Assembly: GCA_948144175.1 (NCBI GenBank)
Contig: CANXME010000202.1
Coordinates: forward strand, 1,203,253 to 1,267,252
Direction of reading: 5' to 3'
DNA: 64,000 bases
DNA from: Closterium sp. NIES-65
Taxonomy: Eukaryota > Streptophyta > Zygnematophyceae > Desmidiales > Closteriaceae
A program made the position numbers and the translations under genes. The notes below the pieces were generated by a model. It was not told where the DNA came from, did not search any database, and was given only the letters and a program-made list of their open reading frames with translations. How positions within the stretch are numbered: position 1 is the stretch's first letter; each line of letters opens with the position of its first letter. Below, in pieces: positions 11,173 through 19,936 of this stretch.

Positions 11173-11214
11173 TGGTATAGAGCGGGTTCCCTGTGGGAAC
11201 TTCGCCTAGGGCCC
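11173..11214 (+). promoter_or_regulatory. E2 primer site, hairpin and GGGCCC palindrome
   Basis: TGGTATAGAGC, then GTTCCC (11186-11191) pairing with GGGAAC (11195-11200), then GGGCCC (11209-11214). Further down, GCGCGCCCC/GAGGCGCGC and GCGACC/GGGTCGC can also pair. Confidence 0.75.
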
Positions 11215-11509
11215 ACCGAAGCGCGCCCCGAGGCGCGCCAACTTTTTTTTCTCTTGCTCGAGCGACCCTCCGGGTCGCCCTTCCCTCGCGGCCCTGCCGC
11301 CCTCTCTGACGCGGCCCCGCCGCCATTTCAGCCGCGGCTCCGCAGCCCATCTTGAACGCGGCCCCGCCGCCTACTAAGACGCGGACCCGCCGCCCGCTCG
11401 GACGCGGCCCCGCCGCCTGCTTAGCCGCGGCCCCGCCGCCTGCTACAACGCGGCCCCGCTGCCTACTCACCCGCGGCACCGCCGCTCGCTACGACGCGGC
11501 CCCGCGCCG

Positions 11510-11879
11510 CTGCACCTGCCGGCCCACCGCTGCACCTGACGGCCCGCCGCTGCACCTGCCGGCCCGCCACAACACCTGACGGCCCGCCACTGCACCTGCC
11601 GGCCCGCCGCTGCACCAGACGGCCCGCCGCTGCACCTGACGGCCCCGCCGCTGCACCTGCCGGCCCGCCGCTGCACCTGCCGGCCCGCCGCTGCACCTGA
11701 CGGCCCCGCCGCTGCACCTGACGGCCCCGCCGCTGCACCTGACGGCCCCGCCGCTGCACCTGCCGGCCCGCCGCTGCACCTGCCGGCCCACCGCTGCACC
11801 TGACGGCCCGCCGCTGCACCTGCCGGCCCGCCACTGCACCTGACGGCCCGCCACTGCACCTGCCGGCCCGCCGCTGCAC
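11510..11879 (+). repeat. E2 leader minisatellite, left part
   Basis: About 18 copies of a 20-21-bp unit CCGCTGCACCTGCCGGCCCG, with TGAC/TGCC variants. The array is cut by E3 and resumes at 19440. Confidence 0.9.
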
Positions 11880-12012
11880 TGTGAAGATATGAAACAGGAA
11901 TGAGAATGACTAAGTCTGAAAGAAGTACAAATAGCAAACCCTAAGTGGGTTGTACCCCCTATGGGATACCCCGCTGTAGCCTACACAAACAGGTAAGCTA
12001 TATGTTCTGACA
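11880..12012 (-). repeat. E3 3' LTR
   Basis: 133 bp, identical to 19307-19439. Confidence 0.95.
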
Positions 12013-12216
12013 CACCCCCATAGGCAAAGTGGGGGAGAACAAGGGGTCACAAGACCAGTCAAGCAAAGCAAAGCAAGCTCGGGGTGGATCACAAAGTCAC
12101 CACACAGTCCGAGCACAAGAGCAAGGCCAAAGGCCAGTTCACATGCAAGAGTACAGACATATATATAAAGCAAGACAAGCAAGAGCAGGTATATATATGT
12201 CACAGTACAAGGAAAG

Positions 12217-15200
12217 TCAAGAAGAGAGCAAGTGAGGCAAGACAGGCACAAGACCCAGCTGGGTACAAAAGCGCTGATGGTCACAAGGCGCAAGTGCCTT
12301 GGTGAACACATCGGCAGTGTTGGCCTCAGAGGCCACGTACGCAAGTCGCAACTGACCACGCTGCTGCAGCTCACGAGCAAGAAAGTAGCGGAGAGCAATG
12401 TGCTTCGTTCTGTGCTCCAAGCGCTGCTCTCGACACAAGGCCAGCATGGCCTTGTTGTCTACGTACAGCACTGGAGGAGAACGAGGCGGCTCTCCAAAGT
12501 CAGTCAGCAGGTAGGTGAGCCAGCGAAGCTCCTGTGCAGCCATGGCTCCGGCGTAGATCTCAGCCTCACAACTGGAGCCGAGAACCGAAGACGAGCGAGT
12601 AGACCGCCACGAGACAGAGCCGGAACCGAGGCTGAAGGTGTAACCCTGCGACGACCGCTGCGTAGCCTGGTCGTCAGCCCAAGAAGCGTCCGCGTGGCCT
12701 GTAAGGACCACTGGACTCCGCCCTCCAAGCACTAGCCCCATGCCCGACGTACTGCACAGGTAGCGCAACACCCTCTTCGCTGCAGCCATGTGCTCTGGTC
12801 GGTGTCTACCAGGAGCAACATAGCGTGCAAGAATGCTCAGAGGGTATGCAAGGTCAGGTCGTGTGCAGGTCATCAGGTACATGAGGCAGCCAACAAGCTC
12901 CGCATACGGACCACTCGACTCTACGGACTCATCCGAAGGCAGAGCTGAGAGTGAGTGGCGAGTAGGCAGAGGAGTGGCCTGAGGCGAGGAGTACGTGAAG
13001 CCGAAGCGCTGAAGGACCTGCTGCACCATGTGTGACTGAGTCAAGGTAATGGTGCGGCGTGCTCTGTCCCGAGTGATCTGCAAGCCAAGGTAGCTGCGCA
13101 GTTCACCCAGGTCTGTGCACGTATGTCTCTTCAGCAGCTCGGACTTCACGTAGGCGAGTCCAGCAGTGTCCGCTGTGGCAAAGACCAAGTCGTCGACGTA
13201 CACGAGGATGTAGAACGGCGGCAGAGAAGTGTCGGTGCGCAGAAACAGCGACGGGTCAGCAGTAGAAGGAGCAAACCCAAGAGCCGCAAGCGTAGTCCTC
13301 AGTGTGTCGTGCCACTCACGCGGTGCCTGGCGGAGACCGTAGACTGGCCGTCGGAGGCTCCACTGGGTGCCAGGAGGGAAAGTCCCAGTGAAGCCAGGCG
13401 GACGGCGCAGCCAGATCTCCTCGTGCAGGCTACCCTGCAGGAACGCAGTGCTGAAGTCGAGAGAGTGAAGCTCGTAGTCGCGCTGAGCGGCTATGTGCAG
13501 CAGCACCCGAAGAGTAGTCATCTTCGGGGTGGGAGAGAAGGTCTGAAAGTAGTCAACTCCCTGCCGCTGACTGAAGCCACGAGCAACGTACCGCGCCTTG
13601 AAGACAGGTGGAGAGCCCGGCGGCCGCTTCACCCGGAAGATCCACATGCCACTGACGATGTTCGCCCCAGGAGGGGGAACCTCGTCAACGTAGGTGCCTG
13701 TGGACTTCCAGGAAGCCATCTCTGCATCCATAGCTGCCTGCCACTGAGAGGAGTAGGGACCCTCTACGGCCTCCGCGTAAGAACGCGGAGTCGGGATGTC
13801 TAGTGCATCCGGGTCTCCCTCAGGGGCAAGCAGTACAGACGCGAGATGAGGTGAAGCAGCCGCTAGACACTGTAACTCCTCCTGCCTGTCCTCTAGGACG
13901 TCCGTGCCAAGAGCACACTCACCCCCGACGGACGGAGGACAGACAGACGCAGACTCAGCAACAAGACTAGCAGCGTAGTCTAGACGACAGCGAGCAGCAA
14001 AGTCGACGAGCTCAGCGACAAGAGCAGACGCAGCAGTGGACTCAAAAGAGGGGTCAGTGACAACAGTAGCAAGTAGACGTGTGACAGTAGGACTGGCAGC
14101 ACGAAGAGAGTCCGACTCAGGGTCGGCAAGCGCAGGAAGAGAGGACTCAGGAGGAGAAGGCAAAGGGGCACGCAGAGGAGCAGTGGACGGACGCAGAGAC
14201 ATCCGGTGCGTGCCAGGGACAGGAGGAGGACGCTGACGCGAACTGCGACCACTAGCGCGAGCAGCACGAACAGGCGACGCGGGACGAGACGCAGGCTCAC
14301 GACGCTCAGCAAGACCTCCAGTAGGACCAGTGTAAGGAGAGGGAGCAGGCAGTGGAGAGGAAGGCTCTAGCAGGGACTGCGACTGGACAGGCTGTGGACA
14401 CTCTACTGGAGGAGAAAGACCAAGAACCTGCTGCAGGAGCGGAACGAAGTACGGCCGAGGCCGCGCGGCAGCTCCAGACTCAGCAGGGACAGCACCAGCA
14501 CCCTCAGCGTCAGCACCAGCGCCACCCACACCTCCAGCGGCAGGACCTCCAGCAGCACCAGCAGTAGAACCACCGCCAGGACCGGCAGCAGTAGTCTCAG
14601 CACCAACACCCTCAGCAGCTCCGGGACTAGCAGCACCAGCACCCTCGACGGGCGAAGAAGCACCAACTCCAGCTCCAGCAGCACCCCCAGAGTCAGCAGC
14701 ACGCCTCCAGCGGCGAGCGAACCACTCGCGCAGCTCCAGTGGAGAGAGGGGCTCCCGCCGAGGCGCAACAGGTGAGACCCCAGGCTCAGTAGCTCCAGAC
14801 GCCGCACCCCCAGGCCCAGTAGCTCCAGACGCCGCACCCCCAGGCTCAGCAGCTCCCAGCTCAGCACCCCCAGACCCAGCACCTCCAGGCACAGCACCCC
14901 TCGGCTCAGCACCCCCAGGCTCCGCACTCTCCGCAGCAGCACCCCCAGGCCCAGCACCCTCAGGCTCAGCTCCCCCGCGCACAGCACCCCCAGAGTCAGC
15001 ACCCCCAGGCTCAGCACCCGCAGCAGCACCAGAGTCACCAGTAACCTCGACAGGGTCAGCGGCGTCTACCTGGGACACACCTGAGGGAGCAGGAACCTGA
15101 GGGGGGAGGGGGTCTACCGGGGGGGGAAGCGGTACCAGGAAGTCCGGGGGAGGGGGGGGGGAGGGAGTACGGTAGGGGAAGAGACGGTAGAAGGGGACGG

Positions 15201-18123
15201 ACTCGTCGAACGTGACGTCCTGGGAGGACAGAACACGACGAGAGGAGGGGTGGTAAAACTGCCACCCAGGGGCGTCAGTGGGGAAGCCAAGGAAGACACA
15301 GGGAGCAGCACGAGGGGACAGCTTGTCCGCAGACAAGTCGCGGACAAACGCCCGAGATCCCCAGACACGGAACGCAGACGCATCGCCAACCTTCCCGGTC
15401 CACAGCAAGGCTGGGGACATCGCAGGCCTAGAGACCCGGGGGTGAAGGTTGAGCTGATGCGCCGCGTACCTCACAGCGAACGGCCACAGAAAATGGGGGG
15501 CAGCCGCATGCAGCATGGACGTACGAGCGACATCCATGACCATGCCAATGCGGCGCTCAGCAATCCCATTTTGCTGTGGTGAGTCCGGAAGCGTGAAGGT
15601 CTGGCGGATCCCCCGTGCACGACAGTAGTCTCGTAGAAGGCGAGAGGAGAACTCTCCACCTCTGTCTGAGTGCAGACGCAGAACAGGAAAGTCCGAGCCG
15701 AAGCTCTGCCTGAGCTGGAGACGAGCCTCGCGGATCCAGTCGATCAGCACCTCAGTGACCGCACCCTTGCTGCGCAAGGGGAGGACTGTAGTGTAACGCG
15801 AGTAGTCGTCAACCACCAACAGGAAGTAGCGCTCGTGACCCTGCCCACGGACGGGGGCTGGGCCCCACACATCCATGTGAAGCGTCTGCAGGGGAGCCTC
15901 TGTCGGGGGGAAGTGGGAGGAGTGAGGAGCAGCCCGGAGGCGACCCTCGACACAGGGGACACAGGAAGGTCCTGGCCCGGAGGGGAGAGGAGGGAGAGAC
16001 TGGGGAAGACCAGAGACAAGGACACGGGAAGCCATGCTCCGAAGACGGGGCAGGGAGGGGTGGCCAAGACGGTGGTGCCACAGGAGAGTCTCGTGAGACA
16101 GGAGACGGCAAGAACAGGGGGCAGACTCAGGACCTGACCGGGACGCTGCAGCAAGCTCCTGACCTGACGCAGCTACCTGACCGGACACAGGGACAGGAGG
16201 AGGCGAGGTGGTCAGGGTGTAGAGGCTCGACCCCGACCGACGCGAGAACGTGGCCAGGTGCCGGCCTGTGCGTGCGTCCGTGCAGTGGGTCACCCGCTGA
16301 CTCGCAGGAGTGAACTGGTGAACCCCCGCATCCTGTAGGGCCGCACCACTCACCAAGTTCGTCGAGAACGAGGGAAGGTACAGACCAGACAGGGCGCCCG
16401 AAGGGGCAGCCGGACACGGGAGGACAGTGGAGAAGTGAGACAGGACAGGACCCCCAGAGGGGTCCGCCAGGGAGACCGCAACCGGCCGGCCAAGAGGCGT
16501 AAGGGTAGTGCGGTCTCGAAAGAAGGAGCGAGAAGCTCCGGAGTCAAGTGTGAAAGTGAGGGAGGACGAGGGCGACTCAGTACCTGAAAGCGCAGTCTCA
16601 CCAGTACGTGAGAGCGCAGACGCACTGGCACCTAGAGCAGCAGCCTCACAAGCACCTAGCGCAGCAGTACCAATCCCCGGATCGGGCTGGAAACACCGGT
16701 AACCCTCATTCTCATCACTAATAGTCACAGCATACATAGCAGCAAGGATAGCATCAAAATCAAGATCAAAGATCGCAACACCAGCCCTAAGGAGCTCATC
16801 CCAACGAGGGATCTCACTGGCCCCGGGGAACTGCTGACGCCAGGCGTCCGTCAGGCGGCCAAAGCAGCGCGAGGTGGCGTGGGCACCCCCACACTGCTCA
16901 CCCGCGCGGTCGCCGGAACGAAGAACGTAGGTGCAGGGACCAGTACCCCCACCCCTCTGGCGCCCAGCGTACCACTCACGAAGCTGCTGGGGCGGAGGGA
17001 TGTCACGCGAGCGCTGCTGCTGCTGCCGCTGCGAGCGCTGGCCACCACCGCCGCCACTACGCTGCTGGGTGCCACCCCGGCCGGCTCCGCTCCCTCCACC
17101 ACCTCCTGCTCCTCTGCCGCCGCCTCCACCGCCTCCACCGCCTCCACCGCCTCCACCTCCTCCGCCCCCACCTCCGTCGCTGCCACCTCCACCACCGCCG
17201 CCACCACCACCACCGTCTCCGCCGCTGCTGCCATCACCACCACCACCACCACCACTACTCCCGCCGCCACCCCCACTCCCACCGCTGCCACCTCCGCCAC
17301 CTCCACCGCTCCCTCCAGCTCCACTCGCGCCCCTGCTTCCCCTGTTCCTGCTGGAGCGACGTCTCCCACTAGGGGCAGACGCCGCGCCGACCGACTCAAG
17401 ACCAAGCAGGTCGGCAGCGGCAGCCGAGGCAACAGAGGGCAGCAAGGGTGAAGGAGAGCACCCCTCAAAGATGGGGGTGCGAGGGTCACCACGAGAAGCC
17501 CCTACAGCAACTATGCTCTTCTCAGCTGAGAGGAGGGCCTTCTCGAGGAGGTCGACGGTGAGAGTGGTGCGACAGACAGCTAGGAACTGGTCCCTGACTG
17601 CACGAAGGGAGTCAGGGAGGCGCGCGACTACGTAGTAGAGAGTGATGTACATGGGGGGGGGGTTCTTAGCGCAGAACTCAGCAGGAAGGGCGGCGCGGTA
17701 GCGAGTGTCACTAGTGCGGAGGTGCGTAATGAGGTCAGCGACAGTGGGAAAGGCAGAGAGGTCAGGAAAGAGGTAGGGAAGCAGGAGACGAGTCAGTGCA
17801 GCAGTGGCAGGAGAGGAGTAGCGCGCAACTACAGCGTCGTACAAGGTCTGAGCACTCTTGTACTGACTAAAGTGCGCGCGCTCAGAGGTAGGGAGGTGGC
17901 GACGCACAGCAAGACGTGCAGCAGCATCGCGGGTGGCCCACTGAGAGCGGACAGTGGGATCAGCATCAGCAGTAGGAGCAGGAGAGGCGCCAGAGGTGAG
18001 GTCAAAGAGAGAAAGGCCGTCAGCTCTGTCGCACTGTAAGAACAGTTGCAGGTCATCTAGCCAGACCTCGAAATCAATGGCACGACCCTCAGCGTCAAAG
18101 GCTAGGACACTAGGGGTGGCCAT
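12217..18123 (-). CDS. gag-pol: E3 Gag-Pol polyprotein (Ty1/copia), intact
   Basis: 1,968 aa from the ATG at 18123 (MATPSVLAFDAEGRAIDFEV), the start shared by the sister copies; an in-frame extension to 18165 is not conserved. Order: Gag capsid-like region (1-255); Gly/Ser linker (about 258-350); zinc-knuckle-like C-x13-C-x3-H-x4-C at 397-420; protease with DSGA at 527; GAG-pre-integrase HHCC motif; integrase core with D751, D820 and E856 (35 residues between the last two); integrase C-terminal CVFLGF block; Ala/Gly/Pro repeats rich in GAEPGG; reverse transcriptase with YVDD at 1642; RNase H with catalytic Asp near 1812 and the closing EANTADVFTKAL block. Gag and Pol share one frame with no frameshift signal. 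Stop is TGA. Confidence 0.95.
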   Translation of the reverse strand: MATPSVLAFDAEGRAIDFEVWLDDLQLFLQCDRADGLSLFDLTSGASPAPTADADPTVRSQWATRDAAARLAVRRHLPTSERAHFSQYKSAQTLYDAVVARYSSPATAALTRLLLPYLFPDLSAFPTVADLITHLRTSDTRYRAALPAEFCAKNPPPMYITLYYVVARLPDSLRAVRDQFLAVCRTTLTVDLLEKALLSAEKSIVAVGASRGDPRTPIFEGCSPSPLLPSVASAAAADLLGLESVGAASAPSGRRRSSRNRGSRGASGAGGSGGGGGGGSGGSGGGGGSSGGGGGGDGSSGGDGGGGGGGGGGGSDGGGGGGGGGGGGGGGGGGGGRGAGGGGGSGAGRGGTQQRSGGGGGQRSQRQQQQRSRDIPPPQQLREWYAGRQRGGGTGPCTYVLRSGDRAGEQCGGAHATSRCFGRLTDAWRQQFPGASEIPRWDELLRAGVAIFDLDFDAILAAMYAVTISDENEGYRCFQPDPGIGTAALGACEAAALGASASALSRTGETALSGTESPSSSLTFTLDSGASRSFFRDRTTLTPLGRPVAVSLADPSGGPVLSHFSTVLPCPAAPSGALSGLYLPSFSTNLVSGAALQDAGVHQFTPASQRVTHCTDARTGRHLATFSRRSGSSLYTLTTSPPPVPVSGQVAASGQELAAASRSGPESAPCSCRLLSHETLLWHHRLGHPSLPRLRSMASRVLVSGLPQSLPPLPSGPGPSCVPCVEGRLRAAPHSSHFPPTEAPLQTLHMDVWGPAPVRGQGHERYFLLVVDDYSRYTTVLPLRSKGAVTEVLIDWIREARLQLRQSFGSDFPVLRLHSDRGGEFSSRLLRDYCRARGIRQTFTLPDSPQQNGIAERRIGMVMDVARTSMLHAAAPHFLWPFAVRYAAHQLNLHPRVSRPAMSPALLWTGKVGDASAFRVWGSRAFVRDLSADKLSPRAAPCVFLGFPTDAPGWQFYHPSSRRVLSSQDVTFDESVPFYRLFPYRTPSPPPPPDFLVPLPPPVDPLPPQVPAPSGVSQVDAADPVEVTGDSGAAAGAEPGGADSGGAVRGGAEPEGAGPGGAAAESAEPGGAEPRGAVPGGAGSGGAELGAAEPGGAASGATGPGGAASGATEPGVSPVAPRREPLSPLELREWFARRWRRAADSGGAAGAGVGASSPVEGAGAASPGAAEGVGAETTAAGPGGGSTAGAAGGPAAGGVGGAGADAEGAGAVPAESGAAARPRPYFVPLLQQVLGLSPPVECPQPVQSQSLLEPSSPLPAPSPYTGPTGGLAERREPASRPASPVRAARASGRSSRQRPPPVPGTHRMSLRPSTAPLRAPLPSPPESSLPALADPESDSLRAASPTVTRLLATVVTDPSFESTAASALVAELVDFAARCRLDYAASLVAESASVCPPSVGGECALGTDVLEDRQEELQCLAAASPHLASVLLAPEGDPDALDIPTPRSYAEAVEGPYSSQWQAAMDAEMASWKSTGTYVDEVPPPGANIVSGMWIFRVKRPPGSPPVFKARYVARGFSQRQGVDYFQTFSPTPKMTTLRVLLHIAAQRDYELHSLDFSTAFLQGSLHEEIWLRRPPGFTGTFPPGTQWSLRRPVYGLRQAPREWHDTLRTTLAALGFAPSTADPSLFLRTDTSLPPFYILVYVDDLVFATADTAGLAYVKSELLKRHTCTDLGELRSYLGLQITRDRARRTITLTQSHMVQQVLQRFGFTYSSPQATPLPTRHSLSALPSDESVESSGPYAELVGCLMYLMTCTRPDLAYPLSILARYVAPGRHRPEHMAAAKRVLRYLCSTSGMGLVLGGRSPVVLTGHADASWADDQATQRSSQGYTFSLGSGSVSWRSTRSSSVLGSSCEAEIYAGAMAAQELRWLTYLLTDFGEPPRSPPVLYVDNKAMLALCREQRLEHRTKHIALRYFLARELQQRGQLRLAYVASEANTADVFTKALAPCDHQRFCTQLGLVPVLPHLLSS
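14790..15040 (-). repeat. E3 GAEPGG-coding repeats
   Basis: Short imperfect 15- to 18-bp repeats coding GGA/AEPG pentads between integrase and reverse transcriptase. Confidence 0.85.
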
Positions 18124-18419
18124 GGCGACGACAGCGAAGCAGTGCAAGCAGTAGGGGAAGAGCAAGCAGTGACAGTGGGACTGTGCTCACCGGGCGGGGC
18201 AGATCGTGTAGCTCGACAGACAGGCAGCACGGCGACCGGGCGGCTCGGGTGCACAGCGGCTCAGCTCCCGGGCGGCTCGGCAGCAGGGCGGCTCGGGTGC
18301 AGGGCGGCTCGGCTCCGGGGCGGCTCGGCGACAGGGCGACTCGGGTGCAGGGCGGCTCGGCTCCCGGGCGGCTCGGCGGCTGAAGGGCGGCTCGGCTGCT
18401 GCAGGGCGGCTCGGCTGCT

Positions 18420-18970
18420 GTGTCGTGGCGGGGCCGGGACAAGAGACGGCAGGGCCGTCAGGGTGCAGCGGCGGGGCCGGGACAGAGGACGGCGGGGCCG
18501 TCAGGGTGCAGCAGCGGGGCCGGGACAGAGGACGGCGGGGCCGTCAAGTGGGACGGCGGGGCCGTCAGGTTGCAGCGGCGGGGCCGTCAATGTGCAGCGG
18601 CGGGGCCGTCAGAGGTGTAGCGGCGGGGCCGGGAAAGAGACGGGCGGAGCCGTCAGGGTGCAGCGGCGGGGCCGAGACTGGGACGGGCGGGGCCGGGACA
18701 GGAAGCGGCGGGGCCGTCAAGGTGCAGCGGCGGGGCCGTCTGAGGTGCAGCGGCGGGGCCGGGACAGGGACGGGCGGAGCCGTCAGGGTGCAGCGGCGGG
18801 GCCGAGACTGGGACGGGCGGGGCCGGGACAGGAAGCGGCGGGGCCGTCAAGGCGCAGCGGCGGGGCCGGGTCAGGGACGGGCGGGGCCGTTGACAGGGAC
18901 GGGCGGGGCCGTGGGGTGTAGCGGCGGGGCCGTCTGAGTTGTAGCGGCGGGGCCGGCCGGGCCGGGCCGT
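18420..18970 (-). repeat. E3 leader minisatellite
   Basis: Imperfect repeats of a unit around GCAGCGGCGGGGCCGTCAGG, placed between primer site and gag. The unit differs from that of every other element here. Confidence 0.85.
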
Positions 18971-19258
18971 CAAAAACCGAACGGCGGGGCCGTCAAAAGC
19001 AGGGCCCGCGGCCGCGACGAAGCGGCCGCGTGGCCGGTTCGAGGGCGGCGGGGCGCAGCCGGGCCGAAAGGGCGGCGCGGCGCAGCCGTAGAGCCCGCGC
19101 GACGTGGGCCCGAGCCGCGCGCGCTAAAAAAAAAATTTGCGCGCGCGACTCGCAGGGGCCCACACGGGCAGAGCGAACCGCACTAAGGGGGGGGGGAGGG
19201 GGGGGGGAGCGCGCCTCGGGGAGAGTAGGGCGCTCCGGGCAGAGCGAAATTCGTGGGT

Positions 19259-19306
19259 GGGCCCAAAAAAAAAAATCGGTCCTTAGGAGGGACCCGCTCT
19301 ATACCA
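19259..19306 (-). promoter_or_regulatory. E3 primer site, hairpin and GGGCCC palindrome
   Basis: Read leftwards from 19306: TGGTATAGAGCG, then GGTCC pairing with GGACC (19278-19294), a T-run, and GGGCCC at 19259-19264. Confidence 0.75.
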
Positions 19307-19439
19307 TGTGAAGATATGAAACAGGAATGAGAATGACTAAGTCTGAAAGAAGTACAAATAGCAAACCCTAAGTGGGTTGTACCCCCTATGGGATACCCCG
19401 CTGTAGCCTACACAAACAGGTAAGCTATATGTTCTGACA
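19307..19439 (-). repeat. E3 5' LTR
   Basis: 133 bp, identical to the 3' LTR. Flanked by TGCAC at 19440-19444. Confidence 0.95.
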
Positions 19440-19660
19440 TGCACCTGACGGCCCGCCGCTGCACCTGCCGGCCCGCCGCTACACCTGTCGGCCCCGCCGC
19501 TGCACCTGCCGGCCCGCCGCTGCACCTGCCGGCCCGCCGCTGCACCTGCCGGCCCGCCGCTGCACCTCACGGCCCCGCCGCTGCACCTGACGGCCCCGCC
19601 GCTGCACCTGACGGCCCGCCCCTGCACCTGACGGTCCCGCCGCTGAACCTACCGGCCCCG
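19440..19660 (+). repeat. E2 leader minisatellite, right part
   Basis: Continuation of the 11510-11879 array. It is followed by GAGCCGCC-type repeats to about 19870, then E2 gag. Confidence 0.88.
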
Positions 19661-19936
19661 CCGCCCCAGCAGCCGAGCCGCCGTGGCAGCCGAGCCGCCC
19701 CAGCAGCCGAGCCGCCGTAGCAACCGAGCCGCCCCAGCAGCCGAGCTGCCCTAGCAGCCGAGCCGCTCGAGCAGCCGTGCCCCCCGAGCCGCCCGAGCCG
19801 CCGAGTCGCCCGAGCCACCCAGCAGTCGAGCCGCCGAGCCGCCCGAGCCGCCCGAGCCGCCCGAGCCCTCCCTGCACTGCCCTGTCTGGTGAGCATTGAG
19901 CTTTACTCTACGCACTGCCCTCTCTCTACTGCTGTC

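Larger units (their letters stand above)
11880..19439 (-). mobile_element. E3: intact Ty1/copia element nested in E2
   Basis: 7,560 bp on the - strand. LTRs 11880-12012 (3') and 19307-19439 (5') are identical over 133 bp. Target duplication TGCAC (11875-11879, 19440-19444) falls within the E2 minisatellite. The primer site reads TGGTATAGAGCG at 19306 leftwards, and the purine tract lies next to 12013. A single uninterrupted Gag-Pol frame makes this, with E4, the best candidate for an autonomous, recently active copy. E10 is its closest relative in the window. Confidence 0.97.

Noticed and set aside
16931..17635. Poly-Pro ORF and poly-Ala/Thr ORFs opposite the Gag Gly linker
   Set aside because: They are other-frame readings of GGN repeats on the coding strand.
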